Of a DNA stretch of 6,649 nucleotides, positions 5,835-6,649 are shown in pieces. Made by a program: the position numbers and the translations under genes. The stretch lies in contig DNYO01000234.1 in assembly GCA_003506795.1 (NCBI GenBank), positions 1 to 6,649 on the forward strand, given 5' to 3'. Each line of letters begins with the position of its first letter. Within the stretch, counting starts at the first letter, position 1. Origin of the DNA: Deltaproteobacteria bacterium (lineage in GTDB: Bacteria > Desulfobacterota > Syntrophorhabdia > Syntrophorhabdales > Syntrophorhabdaceae). The notes beneath the pieces were generated by a model, which saw only the letters and a list, made by a program, of their open reading frames with translations, did not search any database and was not told the DNA's origin.

Positions 5835-6649
5835 ATGAACCCCTATGAACCGCATGCGATCGAAGAGAAATGGCAAAAATTCTGGGAAGAGCGAGAGGCG
5901 TTCCGCGTAGACGAAGACCCAGCGAAGCAAAAATACTACCTCCTTGAGATGTTTCCCTATCCCTCGGGAAAGATCCATATGGGACACGTAAGGAACTATT
6001 CCATCGGTGATGTCATAGCGCGGTACAAGAGAATGCAGGGCCTCAATGTCCTTCACCCCATGGGGTGGGATGCTTTCGGCATGCCCGCGGAAAACGCGGC
6101 CATTGAAAGAGGCATACAGCCGGCGGCGTGGACCCATGAAAATATCGATTATATGCGGCAGCAATTGAAGCGCCTCGGATTCGGCTACGACTGGAGGCGC
6201 GAGATTGCCACGTGCGACGTTGATTATTACCGGTGGGAACAATGGATGTTTCTCAAGATGTATGAAAAGGGACTGGTTTACCGGAAGAGTTCACCGGTCA
6301 ATTTCTGCCCGAAATGTCAGACCGTTCTTGCGAACGAGCAGGTTGAGGGCGGCAGCTGCTGGCGCTGCGGTGAGGAAGTCATCCAGAAGGAATTGACGCA
6401 ATGGTTCTTCGCGATTACCAGGTATGCCGATGAACTCTACGAATATTGCGACAAGCTGCCCGGTTGGCCCGAGAAGGTCACGAGCATGCAGAAGAACTGG
6501 ATAGGCAAAAGCTACGGGGTGGAAGTCCATTTCACTCTTGAGGACGGCCGGCGTTTCACCATCTTTACAACCCGGCCCGATACCCTCTATGGCGTGACCT
6601 TCATGGTCCTTGCGCCGGAACACCCGCTGACCCTGGAGCTTTCCCGCGG
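5835..6649 (+). CDS. leuS: Leucyl-tRNA synthetase (N-terminal part, 3' end outside window)
   Basis: LeuRS is the class-I synthetase that charges tRNA-Leu with leucine and edits mischarged tRNA. The frame runs open to the right edge, giving 271 full codons of a protein usually of some 800-870 residues. The start MNPYEPHAIEEKWQ is typical. The HIGH signature is HMGH (48-51), within PYPSGKIHMGHVRNY. GWDAFGMPAENAA (77-89) follows, then a zinc-ribbon insertion with four cysteines, CPKC (158-161) and CWRC (175-178). The zinc site therefore looks complete, whereas some LeuRS have lost one or more of these cysteines. NWIGKS (221-226) leads into the CP1 editing domain, whose threonine-rich motif TTRPDTLYG is at 245-253. 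The KMSKS loop and anticodon domain are beyond the window. ATG 5835 is chosen over ATGs at 5832 and 5829 on spacing from GGAG. The 39-base gap after argG shows no clear promoter or terminator, so read-through from the arg genes is likely. Confidence 0.97.
   Translation, partial: MNPYEPHAIEEKWQKFWEEREAFRVDEDPAKQKYYLLEMFPYPSGKIHMGHVRNYSIGDVIARYKRMQGLNVLHPMGWDAFGMPAENAAIERGIQPAAWTHENIDYMRQQLKRLGFGYDWRREIATCDVDYYRWEQWMFLKMYEKGLVYRKSSPVNFCPKCQTVLANEQVEGGSCWRCGEEVIQKELTQWFFAITRYADELYEYCDKLPGWPEKVTSMQKNWIGKSYGVEVHFTLEDGRRFTIFTTRPDTLYGVTFMVLAPEHPLTLELSR

Noticed and set aside
5802..6242. Minus-strand open frame opposite the start of leuS.
   Set aside because: The plus strand carries an unmistakable LeuRS with the HMGH motif, so this is a shadow frame.

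Overview
The window is a compact, all plus-strand run of housekeeping genes: the end of hslV, complete hslU, complete argB, argD, argF and argG, and the start of leuS. Every product is recognisable from its family motifs. There are no RNA genes, mobile elements, repeats, CRISPR arrays or accessory genes. The longest non-coding gap is 39 bases, and I see no convincing promoter or intrinsic terminator, so the segment reads as the inside of one long operon. Spacings are: hslV/hslU 1-base overlap, hslU/argB 19 bases, argB/argD 4 bases, argD/argF 4-base overlap, argF/argG 13 bases, argG/leuS 39 bases.

Layout: bases 1-1599 encode the two-part ATP-dependent protease HslVU (HslV peptidase and HslU AAA+ unfoldase). 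Bases 1619-5795 encode four arginine biosynthesis enzymes: N-acetylglutamate kinase, acetylornithine aminotransferase, ornithine carbamoyltransferase and argininosuccinate synthase. These cover phosphorylation of N-acetylglutamate, transamination to N-acetylornithine, carbamoylation of ornithine to citrulline and condensation of citrulline with aspartate. The pathway is incomplete here: argA/argJ/argE (acetylation and deacetylation), argC (reductase) and argH (lyase) are not seen. From 5835 to the right edge is the N-terminal third or so of leucyl-tRNA synthetase.

Organism: a bacterium of moderately high GC (mid-fifties percent by eye). ATA (Ile) and AGG (Arg) codons are common despite that GC. 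From general knowledge, hslV-hslU followed by argB-argD-argF-argG is a gene order of the former Deltaproteobacteria (Desulfobacterota and relatives). That group is my best guess, with moderate confidence; argG followed directly by leuS may point to a particular lineage, but I cannot place it. This is an ordinary core-genome region. I found no undescribed system, and the findings below are modest points about gene order, start sites and a few residues.
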